Part shown: in pieces, positions 1-6,196 of the stretch
How positions within the stretch are numbered: the stretch's first letter is position 1
How the letters are laid out: each line of letters opens with the position of its first letter
DNA from: CAIKOD01 sp035543455
GTDB lineage: Archaea > Halobacteriota > Methanomicrobia > Methanomicrobiales > Methanospirillaceae
Direction: 5' to 3'
DNA: 13,300 nucleotides
NCBI GenBank assembly: GCA_035543455.1
Contig: DATKKE010000048.1
Coordinates: forward strand, 1-13,300
Notes under the pieces: model-generated
Told to the model about the DNA's origin: nothing
What the model saw: only the letters and a program-made list of their open reading frames with translations
Database searches by the model: none
Made by a program: the position numbers and the translations under genes

Positions 1-31
1 ATCAGGGCAATAAAACGATAAAACTCTCAGT

Positions 32-955
32 TCATCCCCTTATCCCACGATATAAACCCTCTTTTTTTGCGCAGCCGACCGCAAAGGCATATTCTTCAGC
101 GGTGATCGACCTGTTCATCTGCCTGATGACGGTGTTGTCAGCCTCGTCATGCACCTTCCATACCGGCCTGTACTGGTCCATGATATTGATGTAACTTGCG
201 CGGGAGATTGTCGTTGAAATATAGTGCATGATGATCCCGGTATCGGCGAGGTTATCCGGCAGTACCAGGTGCCTGATCAGCAGGCCCCTGACAGCAATTG
301 ATTGGTTGCAGGTAAGATCCCCCACCTGCCTGTGCATCTCATACAGGGCGTCCTCCATCACCGTCGTATAATCCGGAACATTAGAGAGCACGGATCCTAT
401 TTCATTTCTGCCATATTTTGTGTCCGGCATATAAATATCAACGACACCGTCGAGAAGGCGGAGCGCGGGCAGGGCATCGTAGGTCCCGGTATTGTAGACG
501 AGCGGAATGGCAAGACCTTTTTTTGCCGCTATCCCGACTGCCGAAAGGATCTGGGGCACCACATGGGTCGGGGAGACGAGGTTGATGTTGTGGCAGTTCA
601 GGTCCTGCAATTCAAGCATGATATCTGCCAGGTTCCCGCAACTGATCTCCCGACCGCATGTCTGCTGACTGATGGTGTGGTTCTGGCAATAGATACAACG
701 AAGGTTACAGTGGGTGAAAAAAATTGTTCCGGAACCGCATCTCCCCGACAGGGGTGGTTCCTCCCCATAATGGGGGCCATAACTGGCGACCGCGGGAAGA
801 ATTCCCGCATGGCATGCCCCGCGTTCACCACCGGCCCGGTCCACGCCGCACTTCCGGGGACAGAGAACACACGGGGAGATCAGGTCGAAGGCCCTTCCCG
901 CCCGCTCCTCCAGTTCTCCCGAATCAGACAACTCCCGGTAGGAAGGGACCTGCAT
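32..955 (-). CDS. PflX-type radical SAM protein (pyruvate formate-lyase activase homologue)
   Basis: Predicted radical SAM enzyme of the PflX group (COG1313), about 307 residues. The cluster motif CxxxCxxC is at C83, C87 and C90, in the context THCNLRCIYCQN, and should bind the 4Fe-4S cluster that cleaves S-adenosylmethionine. A second Cys set precedes it (C29, C32, C36, C48), as in this family, and may hold another cluster or zinc. The physiological substrate of PflX proteins is unknown; glycyl-radical activation is only a family analogy. The frame stays open upstream to 1363, but that extension runs through the divergent Rieske gene and has no family likeness, so I choose the ATG at 955-953. 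It has a weak AGGT six bases upstream and gives the usual family length. The gene stands alone, divergent from the Rieske gene. The start codon lies in a 14-bp palindrome. Confidence 0.85.
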   Translation of the reverse strand: MQVPSYRELSDSGELEERAGRAFDLISPCVLCPRKCGVDRAGGERGACHAGILPAVASYGPHYGEEPPLSGRCGSGTIFFTHCNLRCIYCQNHTISQQTCGREISCGNLADIMLELQDLNCHNINLVSPTHVVPQILSAVGIAAKKGLAIPLVYNTGTYDALPALRLLDGVVDIYMPDTKYGRNEIGSVLSNVPDYTTVMEDALYEMHRQVGDLTCNQSIAVRGLLIRHLVLPDNLADTGIIMHYISTTISRASYINIMDQYRPVWKVHDEADNTVIRQMNRSITAEEYAFAVGCAKKEGLYRGIRG

Positions 956-966
956 GCAGGTACCTG
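948..966. repeat. overlapping palindromes at the PflX start codon
   Basis: ACCTGCATGCAGGT (948-961) is a perfect 14-bp palindrome that contains the proposed start codon. CAGGTACCTG (957-966) is a second perfect palindrome overlapping it and covering the weak ribosome binding site. In the mRNA the first could fold as a 5-bp stem with the AUG in a four-base loop. One 14-bp palindrome is expected by chance in about 16 kb, so only the position is notable. Confidence 0.5.
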
Positions 967-1080
967 GTGTCCCGGTGTCTAAAAAATTCCGGTTTGCCCT
1001 TATCCCAGATCCGCGGAGCACATCTCGCCTAATCCTGCCCCCACGATAATGACCACCTTGTTCCTGGAGCCATGAACAAC

Positions 1081-1090
1081 GATTAAATAG
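1081..1090 (+). promoter_or_regulatory. TATA box of the Rieske gene
   Basis: GATTAAATAG lies about 45 bases before the Rieske start. A transcript would begin near 1110, leaving a short leader that just holds the ribosome binding site. Confidence 0.5.
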
Positions 1091-1117
1091 ATCTATCACC
1101 ATCCCGGTGGTAGGATC

Positions 1118-1125
1118 AGGTGATC
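1118..1125 (+). promoter_or_regulatory. strong Shine-Dalgarno site of the Rieske gene
   Basis: AGGTGATC is fully complementary to the archaeal 16S rRNA 3' end (GATCACCT). It sits four bases before the ATG at 1130 and fixes that start. Confidence 0.75.
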
Positions 1126-1129
1126 TACG

Positions 1130-1435
1130 ATGACGTATACAAAAGCCGGAGACGTGAAAGACCCTGGAGAAGGGGTAATAATAGGGACAAAGATCGCTGA
1201 TAAAGATATTCTCGTGGTCAATCTCGGGGGTACACTCTATGCCATCGGGAATAAGTGCACGCACATGGGATGCAGGCTCTCGATGGGAAAACGCGACGGT
1301 GACCAGGTGAAATGCAAATGTCATGGGTCCGTGTTCAGCCTGAAGACAGGGGAGGTCATCCACGGCCCGGCGAAAAACCCTGAGACTTCATACAAGGTAA
1401 AAATAGAGAACGGGGAGGTAATGATCGATATCTGA
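1130..1435 (+). CDS. small soluble Rieske [2Fe-2S] protein
   Basis: A 101-residue protein that is essentially one Rieske domain. Box 1 is CTHMGC (C43, H45) and box 2 is CKCHGS (C62, H65), giving the two Cys and two His ligands of the [2Fe-2S] cluster. C48 and C64 match the cysteines that form the disulfide of bc1/b6f-type Rieske proteins and are usually absent from Rieske ferredoxins. There is no signal peptide, Tat motif or membrane helix, so it should be cytoplasmic. Its likely role is single-electron transfer to an unknown partner, or a small subunit like that of nitrite reductase (NirD). The start is fixed by a strong ribosome binding site, with a TATA box upstream. The gene is divergent from the PflX gene and converges closely (26 bases) on the DUF2769 gene. 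No oxygenase or cytochrome gene is nearby. Confidence 0.9.
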   Translation: MTYTKAGDVKDPGEGVIIGTKIADKDILVVNLGGTLYAIGNKCTHMGCRLSMGKRDGDQVKCKCHGSVFSLKTGEVIHGPAKNPETSYKVKIENGEVMIDI

Positions 1436-1461
1436 ACCGGGTTTCCGAGGTTATGGAGGAT

Positions 1462-1710
1462 TTACTTTTTTCCTGCCAGACCGTAAAGACAGAACCAGCC
1501 TCCTTTCAGTCCTTCGCGACTGAATAGTTCGCACCCGAGACAATTGCACCCTTTTTCTATCGAATATTCTGCGACCTCAGACTTCCCGTGAACACAGTAC
1601 AGGTCATGGGTGGCAGCAAATTTCAGGTTGTTCTCTTTGAATGTCGTGCAATCGGGACAATGCATCCTGCAGATCTGCCTGTTGGTTTTTGGTTCCTCCG
1701 GTTCTGTCAT
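1462..1710 (-). CDS. DUF2769 cysteine-rich small protein
   Basis: An 82-residue protein with eight cysteines: C14, C18, C21, C39, C55, C57, C60 and C74. The arrangement CxxxCPxC, then a Tyr-Cys, then CxCxxC and a C-terminal WFC matches my memory of DUF2769, a small family common in methanogens of the Methanomicrobia. Its function is unknown. The Cys pattern suggests zinc or iron-sulfur binding (inference). There is no signal or membrane segment. The ATG at 1710 has only a weak GTGATC close upstream. A TATA-like element at 1751-1762 lies at the right distance for a 20-base leader and may be shared with the divergent CHAD-HD gene. The 3' end faces the Rieske gene. Confidence 0.75.
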   Translation of the reverse strand: MTEPEEPKTNRQICRMHCPDCTTFKENNLKFAATHDLYCVHGKSEVAEYSIEKGCNCLGCELFSREGLKGGWFCLYGLAGKK

Positions 1711-1750
1711 GAGATCACAGTATCCTTCAGGGAGTTTTGGGTACCAGAAT

Positions 1751-1762
1751 GCTTAAATAAGC
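1751..1762. promoter_or_regulatory. near-palindromic TATA element between DUF2769 and CHAD-HD
   Basis: GCTTAAATAAGC is symmetrical except at its centre and reads as a TATA box on both strands. Leftward it would start a transcript near 1730, 20 bases before the DUF2769 ATG. Rightward it would start near 1783, about 38 bases before the CHAD-HD ATG. A second TTCTTAAGAG at 1767-1776 could serve the rightward gene instead. Confidence 0.4.
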
Positions 1763-1820
1763 TAGGTTCTTAAGAGTCAGGGCAAATAGGTACGATACTG
1801 GTTATCTGGATTGACCTCCC

Positions 1821-3533
1821 ATGGCCGATGTCCCTTCTCCTGCTGAAAGTCCAGGTCCCAACGTGAAAAGCGATGGGTCCGGCAACAGGGCCGGGCCACC
1901 GGGTTATTCCCGGCGTAAACCCGGGCATCGTGAGAGGACGGATGCATACCCCGGACTCCGTCAGTTCGCCGCACAACAGCTAGTCCCCAGAATTGAGGCA
2001 CTTACAAAGGAGATCGACGGTGTCAGGGCCGGGGAAGACATCGAATATCTCCACCGGATGAGGGTTGCATCGCGAAGGCTGCGGGCCGCACTCCCCATTT
2101 TCGCATCCTGTTTTCCATCGAAAAAATATGCCAGGTGGCTCTTCGATATCAGGCGGATTACGCGGGTGCTCGGGGATGCCCGCGATGCCGATGTCCAGAT
2201 CGCTGCACTCAGGAAGTACCGTAAAAGAATCCAAAAAAAACAGGAAACGGATCCGGCAGAGAAAAAATCCAGGGATGATGCCCTCATGGAAGGTATCGGT
2301 TATCTGCTGTCGAAAACACGGGACAGGAGGGCAGAATACCAGAAAGAAATAGTATCTGCACTGTCGGATCTTGAAAAACACCATGTCATCGAAGAGATCC
2401 GGCAGGCAGTCCTCACCGCTGCCGTTTCACCGGGTAATCCAGGGAAGAAATTCCCTATGGCCGGAGTACCTCCGACCGGGATATCCTACATGGGAAATGG
2501 AATAGACAAACTGCTCAGCTACCACCAGTGGGTGAAGTACCCCGACGCCGTCGCCGAGCACCATGCAATGAGGATAGCAGCAAAGCATCTCCGGTATATG
2601 ATGGAATTATATTCCCCTCTCTATCGGAGGGGCCTGAAAAAACCTATTTCACAGGTCACGAGACTCCAGGAAGTCCTCGGCGAGCTTCACGATTGCGACG
2701 TATGGATAGACCGGGTGACATTGCTCCTGTTAAAAGAACGGACAAAACCCCGCGTGCTCAGGGACACCAACAGGCCCGGCCCCGTGGTGATATCAGGATT
2801 GAAACTATTCCTTAACGACCGCGAAAGAGAAAGAAAGTCCATTTACCGGCGTTTTTCTCACTTTTGGGAATCCCTGAACCGCACGGGGGCATGGCAAACA
2901 CTCAGGACTACCCTTGTTACCGGGGTAAAGATACCATATACAGCTCCCGGCAATCTTCCTGACGAAGTAACCGATGCTGCAGTCCGGGATCTCGCCCGTG
3001 TCTTTCCTGCGGGAATTTCGCATGCAAACCACGTAGCCAGGCTCGCAGAAGGACTTTTTGATTCATTACAACAGGTTCACGGATTGGATGGGAGAGACCG
3101 TCTTCTTCTCGGATGGGCAGCAATGCTCCACGATATCGGGTGCAAGGCCGGTCAGAAAGGTCATCCGGAGCGAAGTGCCGCCATGATCCTTTCGGACGAT
3201 TATATCCCCTGGAATATCCCGGAACGAGGAATCGTCGCACTCGCTGCTGCGGCTCACCGGGGAAAAGTTTCTATCCAGTCCGAAGGTATATTCGGGGTCC
3301 TTTCGCAACCGGACCAACACCGCGCTCTCCTGGTAGCATCCCTGCTTCGGATCGCGGACGGACTTGACGTACGTCATAACGGCGTAGTGACATCCGTTAC
3401 CTGCAGGATCGACGGCAAACAAGTCGTTTGTACCATTACATCTGACGGCGATGCAGGCCCTGAACAGCAGAAGGCATGGGCAAAATCAGACCTGTTTGCC
3501 CATGTTTCGGGATATACGATTATTTTCGGGTAA
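1821..3533 (+). CDS. CHAD domain - Ppx/GppA-like HD domain fusion protein
   Basis: A 570-residue two-domain protein. Residues 1-40 are rich in Pro, Gly and Arg and look disordered. Residues about 45-355 form a CHAD domain. Its two internal halves are marked by H78 with RMRVASRRLRAAL and by H247/H248 with MRIAAKHLRYMMELY, each followed by a Leu-Gly...Asp segment (VLGDARDAD; VLGELHDCD). CHAD domains bind polyphosphate through such basic, His-bearing helices. Residues about 395-570 resemble the C-terminal HD domain of Ppx/GppA: H401, H437-D438 in MLHDIG, H448, H479 in AAHRG and D513 in IADGLD. The pair suggests polyphosphate sensing or hydrolysis, or nucleotide-phosphate hydrolysis; the substrate is inferred. 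No membrane segment is present. The start is uncertain: the ATG at 1821 lacks a clear ribosome binding site, and a GTG at 1863 is possible. SixA lies downstream on the same strand beyond one opposing small gene. Confidence 0.85.
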   Translation: MADVPSPAESPGPNVKSDGSGNRAGPPGYSRRKPGHRERTDAYPGLRQFAAQQLVPRIEALTKEIDGVRAGEDIEYLHRMRVASRRLRAALPIFASCFPSKKYARWLFDIRRITRVLGDARDADVQIAALRKYRKRIQKKQETDPAEKKSRDDALMEGIGYLLSKTRDRRAEYQKEIVSALSDLEKHHVIEEIRQAVLTAAVSPGNPGKKFPMAGVPPTGISYMGNGIDKLLSYHQWVKYPDAVAEHHAMRIAAKHLRYMMELYSPLYRRGLKKPISQVTRLQEVLGELHDCDVWIDRVTLLLLKERTKPRVLRDTNRPGPVVISGLKLFLNDRERERKSIYRRFSHFWESLNRTGAWQTLRTTLVTGVKIPYTAPGNLPDEVTDAAVRDLARVFPAGISHANHVARLAEGLFDSLQQVHGLDGRDRLLLGWAAMLHDIGCKAGQKGHPERSAAMILSDDYIPWNIPERGIVALAAAAHRGKVSIQSEGIFGVLSQPDQHRALLVASLLRIADGLDVRHNGVVTSVTCRIDGKQVVCTITSDGDAGPEQQKAWAKSDLFAHVSGYTIIFG

Positions 3534-3549
3534 TACGCACGGGTGTTTG

Positions 3550-3810
3550 TCATTGTACCGGGTTTCCGGGTTTGGTCTCACGGGACGACGTTATCATCCC
3601 TGTTATTGCGATTGCGGCACCGCCGGTAAGTACCAGAAGACCAGTGACGTGAACAAGATGGACATCGGCAGAACCCCCCGTCACAATCCAGAATATCATG
3701 CCCGATGGGGTTGCAAACCCTGGTCCCAAAGACCTGTTGATATTTGTGGTGAGGAGGTCCCATCCGGGTATCATCACGACAAACCCTATAAAGGCGAGTA
3801 AGGGCCTCAT
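3550..3810 (-). CDS. small two-helix membrane protein, family not recognised
   Basis: An 86-residue hydrophobic protein that I do not recognise. Residues about 2-18 (LLAFIGFVVMIPGW region) and 52-74 (LVHVTGLLVLTGGAAIAITG region) look like membrane helices, with a weaker hydrophobic stretch near 37-45. The C-terminal tail is polar and charged, ending in PGNPVQ. The frame extends upstream to 3990, but I choose the ATG at 3810 because a good BRE-TATA pair lies 24-39 bases before it, which fits a leaderless transcript; there is no ribosome binding site. It converges on the CHAD-HD gene with a 16-base gap and diverges from SixA. A membrane partner for one of them is possible but is inference only. 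It could also be a chance frame, though hydrophobicity, length and promoter position argue against that. Confidence 0.5.
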   Translation of the reverse strand: MRPLLAFIGFVVMIPGWDLLTTNINRSLGPGFATPSGMIFWIVTGGSADVHLVHVTGLLVLTGGAAIAITGMITSSRETKPGNPVQ

Positions 3811-3833
3811 CGGGGAGTAACTACCCGGATTGA

Positions 3834-3849
3834 AGATATATCTTTTCGC
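3834..3849 (-). promoter_or_regulatory. BRE and TATA box of the small membrane protein gene
   Basis: On the minus strand GCGAAAA (3849-3843) abuts the perfect palindrome AGATATATCT (3843-3834), a classic archaeal BRE-TATA arrangement. Its centre is 28 bases before the ATG at 3810, predicting a leaderless or nearly leaderless mRNA. Confidence 0.55.
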
Positions 3850-3861
3850 AATACTGTAAAT

Positions 3862-3914
3862 GACTATATATAGGGCATAGAGTTTATGGAGGGAAAAAAT
3901 CAATGATGCCCTGA
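3862..3914 (+). other. second TATA-like element with GGAGGG and a three-codon frame in the SixA upstream region
   Basis: CTATATATAG (3864-3873) is a perfect palindromic TATA-like box usable on either strand. On the plus strand GGAGGG (3888-3893) is followed nine bases later by ATG ATG CCC TGA (3903-3914). This may be a leader mini-frame of SixA or chance. Leftward the same box could give the small membrane gene a 32-base leader. Confidence 0.25.
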
Positions 3915-3988
3915 CATAAGATTCGTTAATTAAAATCCAGGGTGCCGCGGTCCAAAATAATGATATTAGTTCAGGATAATGAGCATAC

Positions 3989-4513
3989 ATGGACGTTTAT
4001 ATATTACGTCATGGTAAAGCCGGGCAGCATGTCCCTGGAGAAAACGATTCTTTAAGGGCACTAACGGAGAAAGGGAGGGAAGAAATCAAAGGGATTTCAG
4101 AATGGATGGTGTCCCGGGAGATTTTTTTCGATATCATCGCAACGAGTCCTCTATTGAGGGCCACAGAGACCGCAAAGATCGTCGCTGAAGGACTCGGGCA
4201 GGAAAAGAACCTTGAAACCTGGTCCTCACTTACGATTGGCGGCGATCCGGGGACTATCTGTCGGAGAATTGCAGACAAATCCGAAGAGTCCTCGTTATTG
4301 CTGGTAGGGCACGAGCCTGCCCTTTCTTCCCTGATCAGCCTTATTATTTCCGGGGACACCGGTGCAGGCATTCTGCTGGCCAAGGGTGGCCTTGCCCGGA
4401 TCAGGAATGTTACGAATAATGGGGTTGGTGTCCGCGGAGAACTTCACTGGCTCCTCACCCCGAAACAGATCATGAGTATGAGAAGCGGGCCGGATAAAAA
4501 GGACAGGACATAA
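3989..4513 (+). CDS. sixA: SixA-type phosphohistidine phosphatase
   Basis: A 174-residue histidine phosphatase superfamily protein of the short SixA type. The N-terminal LRHGKA holds R7, H8 and G9, with H8 the residue phosphorylated during catalysis. TSPLLRATETA holds R57, and VGHEP holds the second catalytic His, H108. SixA enzymes dephosphorylate phosphohistidine, classically on HPt domains or phosphotransfer proteins; the target here is unknown. It should be cytoplasmic, as no signal or helix is seen. It lacks a clear ribosome binding site, and an AT-rich CCAAAATAATGAT at 3952-3964 suggests a near-leaderless transcript. It follows the CHAD-HD gene on the same strand, and SixA and CHAD proteins are often neighbours, which supports a shared role. 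The C-terminal tail of about 20 residues is charged and looks unstructured. Confidence 0.85.
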   Translation: MDVYILRHGKAGQHVPGENDSLRALTEKGREEIKGISEWMVSREIFFDIIATSPLLRATETAKIVAEGLGQEKNLETWSSLTIGGDPGTICRRIADKSEESSLLLVGHEPALSSLISLIISGDTGAGILLAKGGLARIRNVTNNGVGVRGELHWLLTPKQIMSMRSGPDKKDRT

Positions 4514-4589
4514 GACCGGATTCTGAAAAGATGTCCGGGTAATAATTATCTCTCCATACCTTGTATGCGATGATGTTCCTTCCGTCCGG

Positions 4590-4620
4590 AAAAAAGAGAA
4601 GATCGATAAGGATGTTTTTT
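4590..4620. terminator. facing T-runs between SixA and the HEAT gene
   Basis: On the minus strand T6 (4595-4590) lies about 96 bases after the HEAT stop. On the plus strand T6 (4615-4620) lies about 100 bases after the SixA stop. These are modest candidates for archaeal oligo-T termination. The rest of 4514-4690 shows nothing gene-like. Confidence 0.35.
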
Positions 4621-4690
4621 CACCTGACTACCGGGGCAGCCGGACGTAAATCCGATCCGATCAGGCCGCTATTATTGGTGGGTAATGTTC

Positions 4691-5059
4691 TTAATTCCCC
4701 AGCAATATGTCGAGCGATTGTTTCGCTCCCTGCCTGACGTAATAATTCTGATCGTTGCATGAACACGTCAACGGACCGATCGCTCGCACATCACCGAGCT
4801 TTCCGAGCGAAACGGCTGCAGCGAACCGGACATCCTTGTCGGTATCTCTTAACATAGTGACAAGGAACTCGTACGAGCGGATATCCCGCAGGTCGGCGAG
4901 CGCACTTGCCGCTGCTATCCGCACCCATTTGTTCTGGTCCCACAGGCTGATGACAAGATACTCAAAAGCCTTCCTGCCAAAAAGAGTAAGCATCGCTTTC
5001 ACCCCTTCGACGCGGGACAAGTCGGACCGGCCCACGTATCGTGATCCCATGATCTCCAT
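4691..5059 (-). CDS. HEAT-repeat protein, three 31-residue repeats
   Basis: A 122-residue protein of the HEAT / PBS-lyase-repeat type. The Val-Arg pair that marks each repeat falls at 46-47, 77-78 and 108-109, an exact 31-residue period. Repeats run about 32-62, 63-93 and 94-122, each an antiparallel helix pair (WVRIAAASALADL; DVRFAAAVSLGKLGD; YVRQGAKQSLDIL). Residues 1-30 form a basic non-repeat cap. Such short solenoids act as protein-binding scaffolds; no catalytic residues are seen and the partner is unknown. The start is firm: GAGGTGA (5073-5067) sits seven bases before the ATG, with an AT-rich promoter element near 5125-5113. The last repeat carries an unusual Cys-Ser-Cys (C99, C101) where the other repeats have hydrophobic residues. 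The gene is divergent from the methyltransferase gene. Confidence 0.85.
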   Translation of the reverse strand: MEIMGSRYVGRSDLSRVEGVKAMLTLFGRKAFEYLVISLWDQNKWVRIAAASALADLRDIRSYEFLVTMLRDTDKDVRFAAAVSLGKLGDVRAIGPLTCSCNDQNYYVRQGAKQSLDILLGN

Positions 5060-5066
5060 CGTTCAG

Positions 5067-5073
5067 TCACCTC
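5067..5073 (-). promoter_or_regulatory. Shine-Dalgarno site of the HEAT gene
   Basis: GAGGTGA matches the archaeal anti-Shine-Dalgarno sequence. It is seven bases before the ATG at 5059 and decides that start. Confidence 0.7.
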
Positions 5074-5112
5074 ATCCCCCCCTTGTGAGGATGAGAGAAG
5101 ATCATGCCCATG

Positions 5113-5125
5113 AATTATGAATATT
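5113..5125 (-). promoter_or_regulatory. TATA-like element of the HEAT gene
   Basis: The minus strand reads AATATTCATAATT here. A transcript would start near 5093, giving a leader of about 35 bases that contains the ribosome binding site. Confidence 0.35.
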
Positions 5126-5212
5126 TGCCATTCATCAATGCAGCGGAACATGCATGGCATAAGAAATTCCGGTAGAATGCAGGGAAAATGAAAAACTCTT
5201 TGCATCATGTAC

Positions 5213-5237
5213 TATTCTCGAAACATCAATATTCTCG
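5213..5237. repeat. 8-bp direct repeat in the HEAT / methyltransferase divergent region
   Basis: TATTCTCG occurs at 5213-5220 and again at 5230-5237, 17 bases apart start to start. It could be a paired regulator site or chance. Further right, CTGCC GGGG GGCAG (5260-5273) is a small hairpin. The rest of 5060-5337 shows only promoter-like AT tracts. Confidence 0.25.
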
Positions 5238-5337
5238 TGACAAAATTCAGAATTCTCTCCTGCCGGGGGGCAGCAGCCCGCTCTGATGAAAAGATCCCAT
5301 CATTTTTTTCATTTACGTCGCATAGTACTCCATCAGG

Positions 5338-6069
5338 GTGACAATGAATAAGGAGAAAACAGACCAATATCGGTCTTCCGGAATATCAGACTCCGGTTCA
5401 GGCTGGGAACATGAATTCCGGAAACACGGGCGGATATGGGGCGATAAACCCGGGGCACTGGCGCGGATAACCCTGGAGTACCTGAACAAGCATTCACGTT
5501 GCATACCGGATCATATCCTCACCGATCTCGGGTGCGGTTATGGACGCGATTCCCTTTATTTCGCGAAACACTGCCATTCCTGCATATACGGCATTGACAG
5601 CTCGGAAACCGCGATCGAAGCGGCACGGAAGTCGGCGCTTGAGACAGGTCTCGATCCCGGAATATTCCATTGCGGTAATTTTCTCACCGCTGATTACCTC
5701 CCTGAATCTGAGATAGTTTATTCCTCAAATGTCTACCAAATCCTCAGACCCGGTGAAAGGGAAATGTTCAGGGGACAGATACGTACCATTCTCAAACGGG
5801 GAGGGGTGTTCTTCCAGAGTACTCTTTCCGTGAATGACCCGGAACATCATGGAAAAGGAATTTCTGTCGAAGGGGAAGCGGATTCATGTATCGGGCCGGG
5901 AACGGGAAAATACCTTCACCTGTGCACGAAGGAAGAGATCGCCCGGGATTTTGCTTTCTTAAAAATTGAGGAACTATTTGAGATTGAATATATCGAACCG
6001 AGGACCGGGGGAGATCACCACCATAGATCGTGGATCCTGGCGGGACGCAATCAGGGCCATTTCAGATGA
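5338..6069 (+). CDS. TehB-like class I SAM-dependent methyltransferase
   Basis: A 243-residue Rossmann-fold methyltransferase. Motif I is LTDLGCGYGRD (residues 61-71) and the acidic residue that binds the ribose of S-adenosylmethionine is D87 in YGIDSS. RIWGDKPG near residue 32 and the segment STLSVNDPEHHGKG (161-174) followed by KYLHLCTKEEI recall the TehB / thiopurine-type subgroup. The substrate is unknown; tellurite, halide or small thiol methylation are family possibilities. No membrane segment is present. The first codon at 5338 is GTG, and an ATG follows at 5344. GGTGA overlaps the GTG and lies only two bases before the ATG, so a leaderless mRNA from the T-rich tract at 5301-5314 is possible and the start is uncertain by two residues. 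The gene is divergent from the HEAT gene and convergent with the HDAC-family gene. Confidence 0.85.
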   Translation: MTMNKEKTDQYRSSGISDSGSGWEHEFRKHGRIWGDKPGALARITLEYLNKHSRCIPDHILTDLGCGYGRDSLYFAKHCHSCIYGIDSSETAIEAARKSALETGLDPGIFHCGNFLTADYLPESEIVYSSNVYQILRPGEREMFRGQIRTILKRGGVFFQSTLSVNDPEHHGKGISVEGEADSCIGPGTGKYLHLCTKEEIARDFAFLKIEELFEIEYIEPRTGGDHHHRSWILAGRNQGHFR

Positions 6070-6070
6070 A

Positions 6071-6077
6071 TTTTTTT
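6071..6077 (+). terminator. T7 terminator of the methyltransferase gene
   Basis: Seven T residues begin two bases after the stop codon of the methyltransferase gene. Oligo-T alone is enough for archaeal termination. Confidence 0.5.
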
Positions 6078-6117
6078 CGGCTGTCCCGATGAACATCACG
6101 AATCGTAAGGTCACGAT

Positions 6118-6124
6118 AAAAAAA
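6118..6124 (-). terminator. T7 terminator of the HDAC-family gene
   Basis: On the minus strand seven T residues occur about 73 bases after the stop of the HDAC-family gene. It faces the T7 of the convergent methyltransferase gene. Confidence 0.45.
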
Positions 6125-6196
6125 CGGTGAATCCGGAAAGATTTTCGGCAGGTCAGTTCCCTGCGAGAACCTTTTCCAGGATCAGGCATTTTATTA

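Noticed and set aside
302..982. Long plus-strand frame of 226 codons opposite PflX
   Set aside because: It lies wholly antisense to a gene with clear radical SAM motifs, has an odd composition and no family likeness.
956..1363. Upstream extension of the PflX frame
   Set aside because: It overlaps the Rieske gene on the other strand, lacks similarity to the family, and a normal-length protein starts at 955.
3811..3990. Upstream 60-codon extension of the small membrane protein
   Set aside because: The promoter pair at 3834-3849 lies inside it and the start at 3990 would run into the SixA start codon.
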